Of a stretch of DNA of 64,000 nt, positions 8,927 through 16,500 are shown piece after piece. The DNA comes from Paraburkholderia phenazinium (GTDB taxonomy: Bacteria; Pseudomonadota; Gammaproteobacteria; Burkholderiales; Burkholderiaceae): contig NZ_FNCJ01000014.1 in the NCBI RefSeq assembly GCF_900100735.1, positions 184,372 to 248,371 on the forward strand, written 5' to 3'. The number at the start of each line of letters is the position of its first letter. The first letter of the stretch is position 1. The position numbers and the translations under genes are program-made. The notes below the pieces were generated by a model. That model did no database searches. It had not been told where the DNA came from and worked only from the letters and a program-made list of their open reading frames with translations.

Positions 8927-10327
8927 TCAGAACAGCTTGCCCGGGTTCAGGATTCCATGCGGATCGAGCGCCTGCTTGATCGCGGCCATCGCGGCTAGTT
9001 CCTCGCGCGAGCGCGAGATCGGCAGGAACTCGCGCTTGAGCAAACCGATGCCGTGTTCCGCCGAAACCGAACCGTGCAGCGGTCCAAGCATCTCGTAGAC
9101 GAACGCATACACCGCGTGGTGCTCGACGCCGGGGACCGAATGCCCATCCACGGTGAGATGCAGATTCGAGTCGCCGATATGGCCGAAGAAATACGAGCGG
9201 TTGCCCGGCCATCGACGATCGAGCGCTGCGCGGCAGCGCTCGACAAACGTGCCGATCTCGCCGATCGGCAAACTCACGTCGAAGTTGATCGGATCGAGCC
9301 GCACCGGAAACTCGGCGGTACATTCGCGCACTGCCCATAAAGCCCGCGCATCGGCCAGCGACTGTGCGATCACCGCATCGCAGATGGCGTGCGCGCCGAG
9401 CGCCTCGGTCAGCGCAGCCGCGAAACGTTCCCCGTCGTCGGCGGCATCGAAGCTGGCGTGTTCGATCAACGCGTAAAGCGGATGCGCCTCGGCAAACGGC
9501 GAACGCGTGCCGGTCAAGGAGACGCCGAAGTCGTAGAAGTCCGGCCACATGATTTCGAATGCACCGATGTCGTTGCCGAAGCGCGTTGCCAGCCGTCGTA
9601 GCAGGCTAACCGCAGCATCGTAGTCGTCCAGGGCGACCAGCGCCGTGTGCCGGGCGGCACGCGGCGGATGCAGCCGCAACACCGCCCGCGTGATCACCCC
9701 GAGCGTGCCTTCCGAGCCGATAAACCAGTGCTTCAGGTCGTAGCCGGTATTGTTCTTGACCATCTTGCCAAGCGAACTCAAGACCGCACCGTTCGCCAGC
9801 ACCACCTCCAGCCCGAGCACCTGGTCGCGCGCGGTACCGGACTGGATGACGCGATTGCCGCCGGCGTTGGTGGCGAGATTGCCGCCAATCTGACACGAGC
9901 CGCGTGCGCCGAGATCCAGTGCGAGTTCGAAACCCGCTTGCGCGGCCGCCTCCTGGGCGTTCAGCAAGATGGTGCCGGCGCGTATGGTCATCGTTGCAGA
10001 TGCCGGGTCGATTTCCTCGATGCCGCTCAACCGTTCGAGCGACAAGGCGATATCGGCGGCGCGTGGAATTGCGCCGCCCGCGAGGCCGGTCATGCCGCCC
10101 TGCGGCACCACCGGTTGATGGGCGGCGTGACAGATCGCCAACGCCTGCGCTACCTGCCCGGTCGTGCGCGGCAGCAGCAAGGCCGCAGCGCGCGTCGGTT
10201 CGTGACGCGTCCAGTCGGTCATCGAGCGCTCGCCGATCTGTGCGCCGACGCGCACCGCGTCATCGCCTAAGGCCTCGCGCAGGGCCGCGAGCGTCGCGTC
10301 AAGGGCAGCGGGAGTCACGCTCGTCAT
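8927..10327 (-). CDS. FAD-linked oxidoreductase, GlcD / D-2-hydroxyacid dehydrogenase type
   Basis: The 466-residue protein fits the FAD-binding type 4 family in length. Residues 50-225 hold the PCMH FAD domain (VVPQGGMTGLAGGA, LDLGARGSCQIGGNLATNAGG). The C-terminal half contains the metal/substrate signature of D-lactate/glycolate/2-hydroxyglutarate dehydrogenases (FFGHIGDSNLHL, SVSAEHGIG) and ends with the typical KQALDPHGILNPGKLF. It should oxidise a D-2-hydroxy acid and pass electrons to the respiratory chain or an ETF. Its ATG overlaps the stop of the upstream oxygenase gene by 4 bases, so the two are co-translated. The exact substrate is unknown. Confidence 0.88.
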   Translation of the reverse strand: MTSVTPAALDATLAALREALGDDAVRVGAQIGERSMTDWTRHEPTRAAALLLPRTTGQVAQALAICHAAHQPVVPQGGMTGLAGGAIPRAADIALSLERLSGIEEIDPASATMTIRAGTILLNAQEAAAQAGFELALDLGARGSCQIGGNLATNAGGNRVIQSGTARDQVLGLEVVLANGAVLSSLGKMVKNNTGYDLKHWFIGSEGTLGVITRAVLRLHPPRAARHTALVALDDYDAAVSLLRRLATRFGNDIGAFEIMWPDFYDFGVSLTGTRSPFAEAHPLYALIEHASFDAADDGERFAAALTEALGAHAICDAVIAQSLADARALWAVRECTAEFPVRLDPINFDVSLPIGEIGTFVERCRAALDRRWPGNRSYFFGHIGDSNLHLTVDGHSVPGVEHHAVYAFVYEMLGPLHGSVSAEHGIGLLKREFLPISRSREELAAMAAIKQALDPHGILNPGKLF

Positions 10328-11319
10328 GCTGCCGTCCCCTGCGCCGCCCGCTTCTTTCGATAACCCATGGAATCGTTGATACGCCCAAGAATGTAGTCGC
10401 CTGCCGCGACCGGTTGATATTTGACGTCAGCCGCGCTCGCGCCAAGCTCACGCGGATCGACCAACGCGCCGTAAGTCGGATCATAGAACGTCGCGATCGA
10501 ATAGCGCTCGCGGCCCGACGCGTTGATGACGCGATGCAGCGTCGAGCGAAAGCGGTCATTGGTCCAGCGCGCGAGCAGGTCGCCGACGTTGACGACAAAA
10601 CTACCGGGGATGGGCGGCGCTTCGATCCACGTATCGTTGGCAATCTCGCGCACCTGCAGGCCACCCACCTGATCCTGCCACAGAAGCGTAATGCAACCGT
10701 AGTCCGTATGAGGTGCAACGCCGAACTGGTCGGCATCCGGCTGCGGCGGCTGCGGCTGCGGCTGCGGCGGGTAGTAGACCATCTGGGTGCGCTGCATCCG
10801 CTTCGTATAACGCGGCGCGAAGAACTGCTCGTCGACGCCGAGACTGACCGCCACCGCGCGCAACAGATCGGCGCCGCACAGGGCCACCGCCTCGTAGTAA
10901 CCGTATAGCGCCGGGCGCAACTCAGGCATGAAGTCCGGCCAGTTGTTCGGCCCGCGCAACGCCTGGCCGGCGAGGACATCCGGGTCGTCCTCGGGCAACT
11001 CCAGGCCGATGCTGAAAAACTCCTTGTAGTCAGGCCGTTTCGCCTGATACATGGTGGCGTCGCCCAACGCATTGAAGCCGCGATGCCGCAGATTCACGGC
11101 CGCGCGCCGTTTGGTCTCCACCGGAAACGCGAAGAAGCTGCGGGCCGAGTGCTCGGCGGCGTCAATGACCGCCTGCGGCACACCATGATTGACGATGTAG
11201 AAAAAGCCGATCGTGGTGCAGGCCTCGTAAATCTCGCGGCCGACCCGCGCCATGGAGCCTGGATCGCCGGCACGCACGCCGGCAATGTCAATGAGCGGAA
11301 TGCGGGTAACCGGCAGCAT
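10324..11319 (-). CDS. Isopenicillin-N-synthase-like Fe(II) oxygenase
   Basis: The 331-residue protein has the N-terminal DIOX_N domain (IPLIDIAG, GFFYIVNHGVP) and the double-stranded beta-helix with iron ligands H204, D206 and H262 and the 2-oxoglutarate-binding Arg272 in RYS. A Pro-Gln repeat (residues about 184-194, PPQPQPQPPQP) is inserted before the HTD motif and comes from a GCTGCG repeat in DNA. The ATG at 11319 follows an AGGAG site; longer in-frame extensions are not needed. It is probably a 2-oxoglutarate-dependent dioxygenase of catabolism. Its promoter shares an operator-like motif with the divergent transporter operon. Confidence 0.85.
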   Translation of the reverse strand: MLPVTRIPLIDIAGVRAGDPGSMARVGREIYEACTTIGFFYIVNHGVPQAVIDAAEHSARSFFAFPVETKRRAAVNLRHRGFNALGDATMYQAKRPDYKEFFSIGLELPEDDPDVLAGQALRGPNNWPDFMPELRPALYGYYEAVALCGADLLRAVAVSLGVDEQFFAPRYTKRMQRTQMVYYPPQPQPQPPQPDADQFGVAPHTDYGCITLLWQDQVGGLQVREIANDTWIEAPPIPGSFVVNVGDLLARWTNDRFRSTLHRVINASGRERYSIATFYDPTYGALVDPRELGASAADVKYQPVAAGDYILGRINDSMGYRKKRAAQGTAA

Positions 11320-11434
11320 CGCAATACTCCTGAAAGGCGTAGCGGACCAGACTGATAAATGAGCTGAGGAATACGCCCGCCGCCGATACTTCGAACACCT
11401 TGCGAAATGCGTGGCGGCGCATGCGTGTTCCCAG

Positions 11435-11446
11435 TTGTATATACCG
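11435..11446. promoter_or_regulatory. HutC-type operator candidate (TTGTATATACCG)
   Basis: The core GTATATAC at 11437-11444 is palindromic and the whole site fits 11 of 12 positions of the HutC-subfamily GntR consensus (NYGTMTAKACNY). It lies 117 bases before the oxygenase start in the divergent promoter region. Two HutC-type regulators are encoded nearby. Confidence 0.45.
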
Positions 11447-11544
11447 CCAAAAGCCCCTTCGCAAGCGACGTTTCCGCGCTTGATCAAGCATGGGGCGAGC
11501 GCCTTGCAATGCACAACAGGATTATTTATTTCGCACAAAAACTG

Positions 11545-11556
11545 CGGTATATACTG
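11545..11556. promoter_or_regulatory. Second HutC-type operator candidate (CGGTATATACTG)
   Basis: The same GTATATAC core occurs at 11547-11554, 66 bases before the binding-protein ATG and 110 bases (about ten and a half helical turns) from the first site. The flanks fit the consensus less well. Paired sites in a 300-base divergent region suggest joint control of the oxygenase and transporter operons. Confidence 0.4.
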
Positions 11557-11619
11557 CCTCGCATACCGCGCGCCCTGGCTTGATTTCGCGCGACACCGCT
11601 TTGCCAACTGGAGAATCGT

Positions 11620-12444
11620 ATGAGCATCCTTGCAGGCTGGAAGTGTCGTTTAGTGATGTTGGCGTTGTGCACGGCGAGCCTCGCCGCTCACGCAGATCAA
11701 CTTGCCAAGGTCAAGCAGGCGGGCGAACTGGTGGTCGGCACCGAGATGCAGTTTGCGCCGTTCGACTTCCTCGAGAATGGCCAGCAGGCCGGCTTCAACA
11801 AAGACCTGTTCGCCGAGATCGGCAAAGAACTGGGCGTGAAGGTGCGCTTCATCGACCTGCCCTGGCCGAGCGTGCTGCCGGGTCTCGAAGCCGGCAAGTT
11901 CGACATGGTTGGCGGCCCGCTGACCGTGACCAAGGCGCGCATGGAACGCTACGCCTACACGCTGCCGATCGCCGACGCCACCGACGCCCTGCTCAAACGC
12001 GCCAGCGACACCTCGCTCAAGCAATCCTCGGATATCTCCGGCAAGACGGTCGGCGCAGGCAAGGGCTCGGCCCAGCTCGACCAGTTGAAGTCGTATATCG
12101 CCACTCTGCCGAAGCCGCCTGAGGTGCGCGAATACGTCGACAACAACCAGGCGTATGCCGACCTCGCCGCCGGCCGCATCGCGGCGGTGGCCAACTCGAT
12201 GACGAACATCGCCTATGTGGCAAAGCAGCGGCCCGACACCTTCGCGGTGGTGCAGCCGCCGTTCGGCGCCAAGGTGTACTTCGCTTATTGCATGCGCAAG
12301 GATCCGGACAGCCAGTCGCTCGACGACGCATTCAACGCCGCGCTGATCAAGATGCACAACGACGGGCGTCTCGCCGCGTTGCAGAAGAAGTGGTTCGGTG
12401 TTGCAATGGATGCGCCGACCACCATGCCCACACCGAACTACTGA
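11620..12444 (+). CDS. ABC transporter periplasmic binding protein, family 3 (polar amino acid type)
   Basis: The 274-residue protein has a signal peptide (about 1-25, cleavage near AAHA-DQ). The mature part is a bacterial extracellular solute-binding protein family 3 domain (ELVVGTEMQFAPFDFLENGQQAGFNK as the opening strand-loop, with the later GGPLTVTKAR, AVANSMTN). It should bind a polar amino acid or a related compound and deliver it to the two permeases encoded downstream. CTGGAG precedes the ATG. First gene of a five-gene operon ending in a HutC-type regulator. Confidence 0.9.
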   Translation: MSILAGWKCRLVMLALCTASLAAHADQLAKVKQAGELVVGTEMQFAPFDFLENGQQAGFNKDLFAEIGKELGVKVRFIDLPWPSVLPGLEAGKFDMVGGPLTVTKARMERYAYTLPIADATDALLKRASDTSLKQSSDISGKTVGAGKGSAQLDQLKSYIATLPKPPEVREYVDNNQAYADLAAGRIAAVANSMTNIAYVAKQRPDTFAVVQPPFGAKVYFAYCMRKDPDSQSLDDAFNAALIKMHNDGRLAALQKKWFGVAMDAPTTMPTPNY

Positions 12445-12519
12445 TGAGTTAAGTGGCGCGCGGCGGGCCTGCCGGTCCGTTGCTGCGCGTCGCGCAGTCT
12501 TCCAGCGGGTGCCCGACAC

Positions 12520-13170
12520 ATGTTCAGCCTGACGGTCTTTCTGCAGGGTCTGCCGCTGCTGCTGCACGCGGCCATCGCGACGGTCGGCATTTCGCTTACC
12601 GGGCTCGTGATCGGCTTCTATGTGGCAATCGGCGTGTGTTCGGCGCGGCTCTCGGCCCATCGCGCGGTGCGCATGTTGGGCGGCGCCTATGTGTTCTTCT
12701 TTCGCGGCGTGCCGATGCTCGTGCAACTGCTGCTCGTGTATTACCTGCTGCCGTTTGTCGGCATCAACGTCTCGCCGCTCGTCGCGGCGATCAGCGCCGT
12801 GTCGCTGTGCTCCGCTTCGTATATTGCCGAGATTCTGCGCGGCGGCTTTCTGAGCATTCCGCCGGGGCACCTCGAGGCTGCGCGCATGCTCGGCATGTCG
12901 CCGTTCGACATGCTGCGGCGGATTCAGGTGCCGCAGGCCTTCAGGCTCACGCTACCCTCGCTCGTCAACGAAATGGTGCTGCTGATCAAAGCGTCGTCGC
13001 TGATTTCGGTGGTCGGCGTGGCGGAACTGACCCGCACCGCGCAGAACATCGCCGCCAGCACCTATCGTCCGCTCGAAGCGTATCTCGCCGCAGGGCTGAT
13101 CTATTTCGTCATCTGCGGTGCGCTCGCACTCGTCGCGCACGGCGCCGAGCACCGTTTGCAGCAAGCCTGA
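12520..13170 (+). CDS. ABC transporter permease, HisMQ type (first of pair)
   Basis: The 216-residue protein has about five membrane helices and the EAA loop (GHLEAARMLGMSPFDMLRRI) that docks with the ATPase. The N-terminal segment with FFFRGVPMLVQLLLVYY is characteristic of amino-acid HisMQ permeases. It lies 75 bases after the binding-protein gene and 23 bases before the second permease. With that second permease it should form the heterodimeric membrane channel. Confidence 0.9.
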   Translation: MFSLTVFLQGLPLLLHAAIATVGISLTGLVIGFYVAIGVCSARLSAHRAVRMLGGAYVFFFRGVPMLVQLLLVYYLLPFVGINVSPLVAAISAVSLCSASYIAEILRGGFLSIPPGHLEAARMLGMSPFDMLRRIQVPQAFRLTLPSLVNEMVLLIKASSLISVVGVAELTRTAQNIAASTYRPLEAYLAAGLIYFVICGALALVAHGAEHRLQQA

Positions 13171-13193
13171 ACGCCCGAGCCGAGATCCCCGTC

Positions 13194-13856
13194 ATGCAGC
13201 AATTCGACCCCACCGTCATCACCCACAACCTGCAGCCGATTGCGGCGGGTCTCGCGACGACCATCGGCACGTGGTCGGCGGGCGTCGCCATCGGCATGCT
13301 GATCGGTTTTCTGATTGCGGTGCTGCAACTCTTTTGCGGACGCTGGGTGCGGGGGCTGCTGCGCTTCTATATCGAACTCTTTCGCGGCACGCCGTTTCTC
13401 GTGCAGCTATTCCTGCTCTATTACGGCGGCCCATCGTTCGGCCTCACGCTCGAGCCGATGACCGCCGGCGTGCTGGGACTGGGCCTCTACGGCAGCGCCT
13501 ATTTCGCCGAGGCGTTCCGCTCCGGCTTCCAGTCGGTGCCGCCCGGCCACCTCGAAGCGGCGTCCTGCCTCGGCCTGTCGCGCTGGCAAGCGGTGCTGCG
13601 CATCCAGGTGCCGCAGATGCTGGTGCTGATCGTCCCCGCGCTGACCAACCTGATCATCGTGCTTAGCAAGGAAACGGCTGTGCTATCGATCGTCACCGTG
13701 CCCGAACTCACCTTCGTGCTGACGGGCATCGGCTCGGCCACCTTCGCCTTCGTCGAGACGCTGCTGGCGCTGTGCGTATGCTATCTCGCGCTCGTCGAAC
13801 TCACCTCGCGTGCCGGCATGTGGGCCGAAGCCCGTATCGCGCGCTTCATGGCATGA
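13194..13856 (+). CDS. ABC transporter permease, HisMQ type (second of pair)
   Basis: The 220-residue protein has five membrane segments, the motif IELFRGTPFLVQLFLLYYGG and an EAA loop (GHLEAASCLGLSRWQAVLRI). The ATG at 13194 is chosen although the open frame extends far upstream across the first permease in another frame; the extension has no transport motifs. It is paired with the preceding permease and followed after 19 bases by the ATPase gene. Confidence 0.88.
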   Translation: MQQFDPTVITHNLQPIAAGLATTIGTWSAGVAIGMLIGFLIAVLQLFCGRWVRGLLRFYIELFRGTPFLVQLFLLYYGGPSFGLTLEPMTAGVLGLGLYGSAYFAEAFRSGFQSVPPGHLEAASCLGLSRWQAVLRIQVPQMLVLIVPALTNLIIVLSKETAVLSIVTVPELTFVLTGIGSATFAFVETLLALCVCYLALVELTSRAGMWAEARIARFMA

Positions 13857-13875
13857 ACACCCTCCGGATCTATCG

Positions 13876-14742
13876 ATGAACGCCCTTGCCGACATGCCGA
13901 CTTCCGCCACCACCGCAACAGCCTCGGATGACAGCGCGCCGCTGATCGAGGTGCGCGACCTGCGCAAGCGCTTCGGCGAGGTCGAGGTGCTGCGCGGCAT
14001 CGATCTGCAGATTGCCCGCTCCGAAGTGGTCTGCATCATCGGACCGTCGGGGTCCGGCAAGAGCACGCTGCTGCGTTGTCTCGCCGCACTGGAGACCTAC
14101 GATCAAGGCGACGTGCGCATCGAAGGTGAACTGCTCGGCTACACGGAGCGCAACGGCCACCGCGTGCGCGCCTCGCAGGGCGAGATCAACCGCGTGCGGC
14201 GCAATGTCGGCATGGTGTTCCAGCAGTTCAATCTGTGGCCGCATATGAGCGCGCTCGGCAACGTGATGGAGGCACTGTTGCGGGTGCGCCATCTGTCGCG
14301 CGACGAAGCGCGCCGTCGCGCTCATGCGATGCTGGAAACGGTCGGCCTCGCGCACAAGGCGGACGCGTATCCGGCGAAGCTCTCGGGCGGCCAGCAGCAA
14401 CGGGTGGCGATTGCGCGGGCGCTTGCCATGGAGCCGCACATCATGCTGTTCGACGAACCCACCTCGGCGCTCGACCCCGAACTGGTCGGCGAGGTGCTGC
14501 AGGTGATGAAGCAACTGGCGCGTGACGGTATGACAATGGCGGTCGTCACGCATGAAATGGGTTTTGCCGCGCAAGTAGCGGACAAGGTGGCCTTTATCGA
14601 TCAAGGCCGCATCGCGGTGGCAGGCAAACCGCGCGAAGTCTTTCACGATGCCGGCCAGCCGCGCCTGCGCCAGTTCCTGCAGAATTACTTCGACCGCAAC
14701 GCCTTCTGGACCCAAGGCGCCGACGAGGCGGGCCCGGCATGA
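13876..14742 (+). CDS. ABC transporter ATP-binding protein, amino acid type
   Basis: The 288-residue ATPase has Walker A GPSGSGKST, Q loop (VFQQFNLWPHM), signature LSGGQQQRVA, Walker B IMLFDEPTSALD and the H-loop THEMGF, all matching the HisP/GlnQ class. A 25-residue Ala/Thr-rich N-terminal extension precedes the domain. The start at 13876 is preferred to the longer frame at 13810. Its stop overlaps the start of the GntR gene (ATGA), so regulator and transporter are translated together. Confidence 0.93.
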   Translation: MNALADMPTSATTATASDDSAPLIEVRDLRKRFGEVEVLRGIDLQIARSEVVCIIGPSGSGKSTLLRCLAALETYDQGDVRIEGELLGYTERNGHRVRASQGEINRVRRNVGMVFQQFNLWPHMSALGNVMEALLRVRHLSRDEARRRAHAMLETVGLAHKADAYPAKLSGGQQQRVAIARALAMEPHIMLFDEPTSALDPELVGEVLQVMKQLARDGMTMAVVTHEMGFAAQVADKVAFIDQGRIAVAGKPREVFHDAGQPRLRQFLQNYFDRNAFWTQGADEAGPA

Positions 14743-15602
14743 GCACGCGCGCCGCCCGCGGCATGGCCCGCCGGCCGGCAACGCGCGGCGCGGAGGCTCA
14801 TGATGCAAGCCGTGCGGTTGCCAGCGGGACTACCCGCGAGACGGCCAGCACGGCGCTCAGTGCGCTCGACATTCCCGACCATCCCACCGCGCGCTACGAA
14901 CAGGTCAAGAGCTACATCCGCAGAACCATCGAATCGGGGGCACGGCAACCCGGCGACCGCATTCCATCGGAGCTGGACCTGGTGGCGGAACTCGGCGTGT
15001 CACGCATGACGGTCAACCGGGCACTGCGCGAGCTCGCCGACGAAGGGCTGGTGACGCGGGTCTCCGGCGTCGGCACCTTCGTCGCCGAGGCCAAGCCGCA
15101 GTCCACCTTGCTGATGATCGCCCATATCGGTGACGAGATCCGCTCGCGCGGCCACGAATACAGCTACGAAACACTGCTCAAGCAACGCGAGACCGCGCCG
15201 GTGGTGGTGTCGAATGCCTTGGGTCTGGCGCCGGGCGCCTCGGTGTTTCACGTGATCTGCGTGCACCGCGAAAACGGCTTGCCGGTGCAGCTCGAGGACC
15301 GCTACGTCAACCCGGCTACGGCACCGGAGTTTCTGCAGCAGGACTTCGCGGCGATCCGGCCGTCCGAGTATCTCTACAACGTCGTGCCGGCACACGATGT
15401 CGAACACGTCGTCGATGCCGGGCTGCCGACGCTCGCTGAAGCCGAACTACTGGAAATCCGCGCGGAGGATCCGTGCCTGACGCTGGTGCGCCGGACGTGG
15501 ACCAGCGGCGTGGCGGTGACGTTCGCCCGCTTCGTGCATCCGGGCTCACGCTACCGGCTGGGCTGCCGCTTCTCGCCGGACATGTCGCAACGCCAGGGCT
15601 GA
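14739..15602 (+). CDS. GntR-family regulator, HutC subfamily (first copy)
   Basis: The 287-residue protein has a basic N-terminal extension (1-45), a winged helix-turn-helix (about 48-115; PGDRIPSELDLVAELGVSRMTVNRAL) and a UTRA ligand-binding domain (about 130-280; LEDRYVNP, FLQQDF). The UTRA domain and its QLEDRYVNP motif are those of HutC, which senses urocanate. It is the last gene of the transporter operon, overlapping it by 4 bases, and probably represses that operon and itself. Its ligand need not be urocanate. Confidence 0.88.
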   Translation: MSTRAARGMARRPATRGAEAHDASRAVASGTTRETASTALSALDIPDHPTARYEQVKSYIRRTIESGARQPGDRIPSELDLVAELGVSRMTVNRALRELADEGLVTRVSGVGTFVAEAKPQSTLLMIAHIGDEIRSRGHEYSYETLLKQRETAPVVVSNALGLAPGASVFHVICVHRENGLPVQLEDRYVNPATAPEFLQQDFAAIRPSEYLYNVVPAHDVEHVVDAGLPTLAEAELLEIRAEDPCLTLVRRTWTSGVAVTFARFVHPGSRYRLGCRFSPDMSQRQG

Positions 15603-15606
15603 ACAT

Positions 15607-15626
15607 GGCGGCTCGAGCAGGCCGCC
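15607..15626. terminator. Short hairpin between the convergent HutC-type genes
   Basis: Arms GGCGGC (15607-15612) and GCCGCC (15621-15626) with an 8-base loop fill the 34-base gap between the two convergent stops. There is no T tract, so it is at best a weak bidirectional terminator. Confidence 0.4.
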
Positions 15627-15636
15627 TGCGCCGCAA

Positions 15637-16500
15637 TCAGACGTTGCCTGCCAGATGGAAGCGCGAGGCGGGGTGCCACAACTGCACCGAGGTCGCCACC
15701 GCTTCGCCGACCCACGTGCGGCGCCACAGCAGCAAACATGGCTCACCGATCTCCATCAGCAAATGCCGGCGCACATGCGCATCCGGCTTTTGCGCATAGA
15801 TGCGAAACTCCGCGCGCTGAATCGGCGCTAGCCGCACCATGTAGTGATTCGGCGTTTCGACTGTGAAGTCCTGTTGCAGATACTCGGGGAATACCTTGGG
15901 ATTGACGTAGCGGTCCTCGTACTGGATCGGCTCGCCCTCTTCGCTGTGCACAATGCGCGAATGAAACGCCGGCCCGGCGGCAAGACCGAGTGCGTCGAGC
16001 GCCTGCGGATCCTCGCTCGGTTCGAGCGCCAGCACGTGGGCCAGATGGCGGTGACCGCGCGCGGCGATCTCGTCGGCGATATTGCGAATCTCGAGTACCG
16101 TCGATTCATAGCGCTGCGGCGCGACGAAGGTACCGGAGCCCTGCACGCGGGTCAGCACGCGCTCGGCGGTCAGCTCGCGCAGCGCGCGCGACACCGTCAT
16201 GCGCGCCACGCCGAATTCCTTGACCAGTTCGGTCTCCGATGGAATCAGTCCGCCCGGCTTCCAGTCCCCTTCGGTGATTCGCTTGACCACGTAGCGCTTG
16301 ATCTGCTCGTAGGCGGGCGTCGCCTTGGCTGGCTCCTTCGCCGGCGCTTCGCTGGCGTGGCCAGCACGGCCCTCGGTAGTTTCGAATGGCGCGTTATTTA
16401 TATTCATATTCACGTCGACCTCGTGGGTGGTACGCAATACGCCAATGCGCCCGACGGGTGGGCCGGCCGCACCAGCTAGTGGGTCGATCGACCCGGTCAT
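15637..16500 (-). CDS. GntR-family regulator, HutC subfamily (second copy)
   Basis: The 287-residue protein has a flexible N-terminus (1-60), a winged helix (about 62-130; GGLIPSETELVKEFGVARMTVSRAL) and a UTRA domain (about 140-285; QYEDRYVNPKVFPEYLQQDF). The ATG at 16500 overlaps the HAL-like gene stop as ATGA, giving translational coupling. An alternative start at 16407 would remove about 31 residues. It is clearly a paralogue of the first copy, with the same domains and the same position at the end of a transporter operon. It probably represses the HAL-like operon. Confidence 0.87.
   Translation of the reverse strand: MTGSIDPLAGAAGPPVGRIGVLRTTHEVDVNMNINNAPFETTEGRAGHASEAPAKEPAKATPAYEQIKRYVVKRITEGDWKPGGLIPSETELVKEFGVARMTVSRALRELTAERVLTRVQGSGTFVAPQRYESTVLEIRNIADEIAARGHRHLAHVLALEPSEDPQALDALGLAAGPAFHSRIVHSEEGEPIQYEDRYVNPKVFPEYLQQDFTVETPNHYMVRLAPIQRAEFRIYAQKPDAHVRRHLLMEIGEPCLLLWRRTWVGEAVATSVQLWHPASRFHLAGNV

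Noticed and set aside
10741..10775. Possible CRISPR or tandem repeat array
   Set aside because: It is a short hexamer repeat inside a coding sequence with no spacers.
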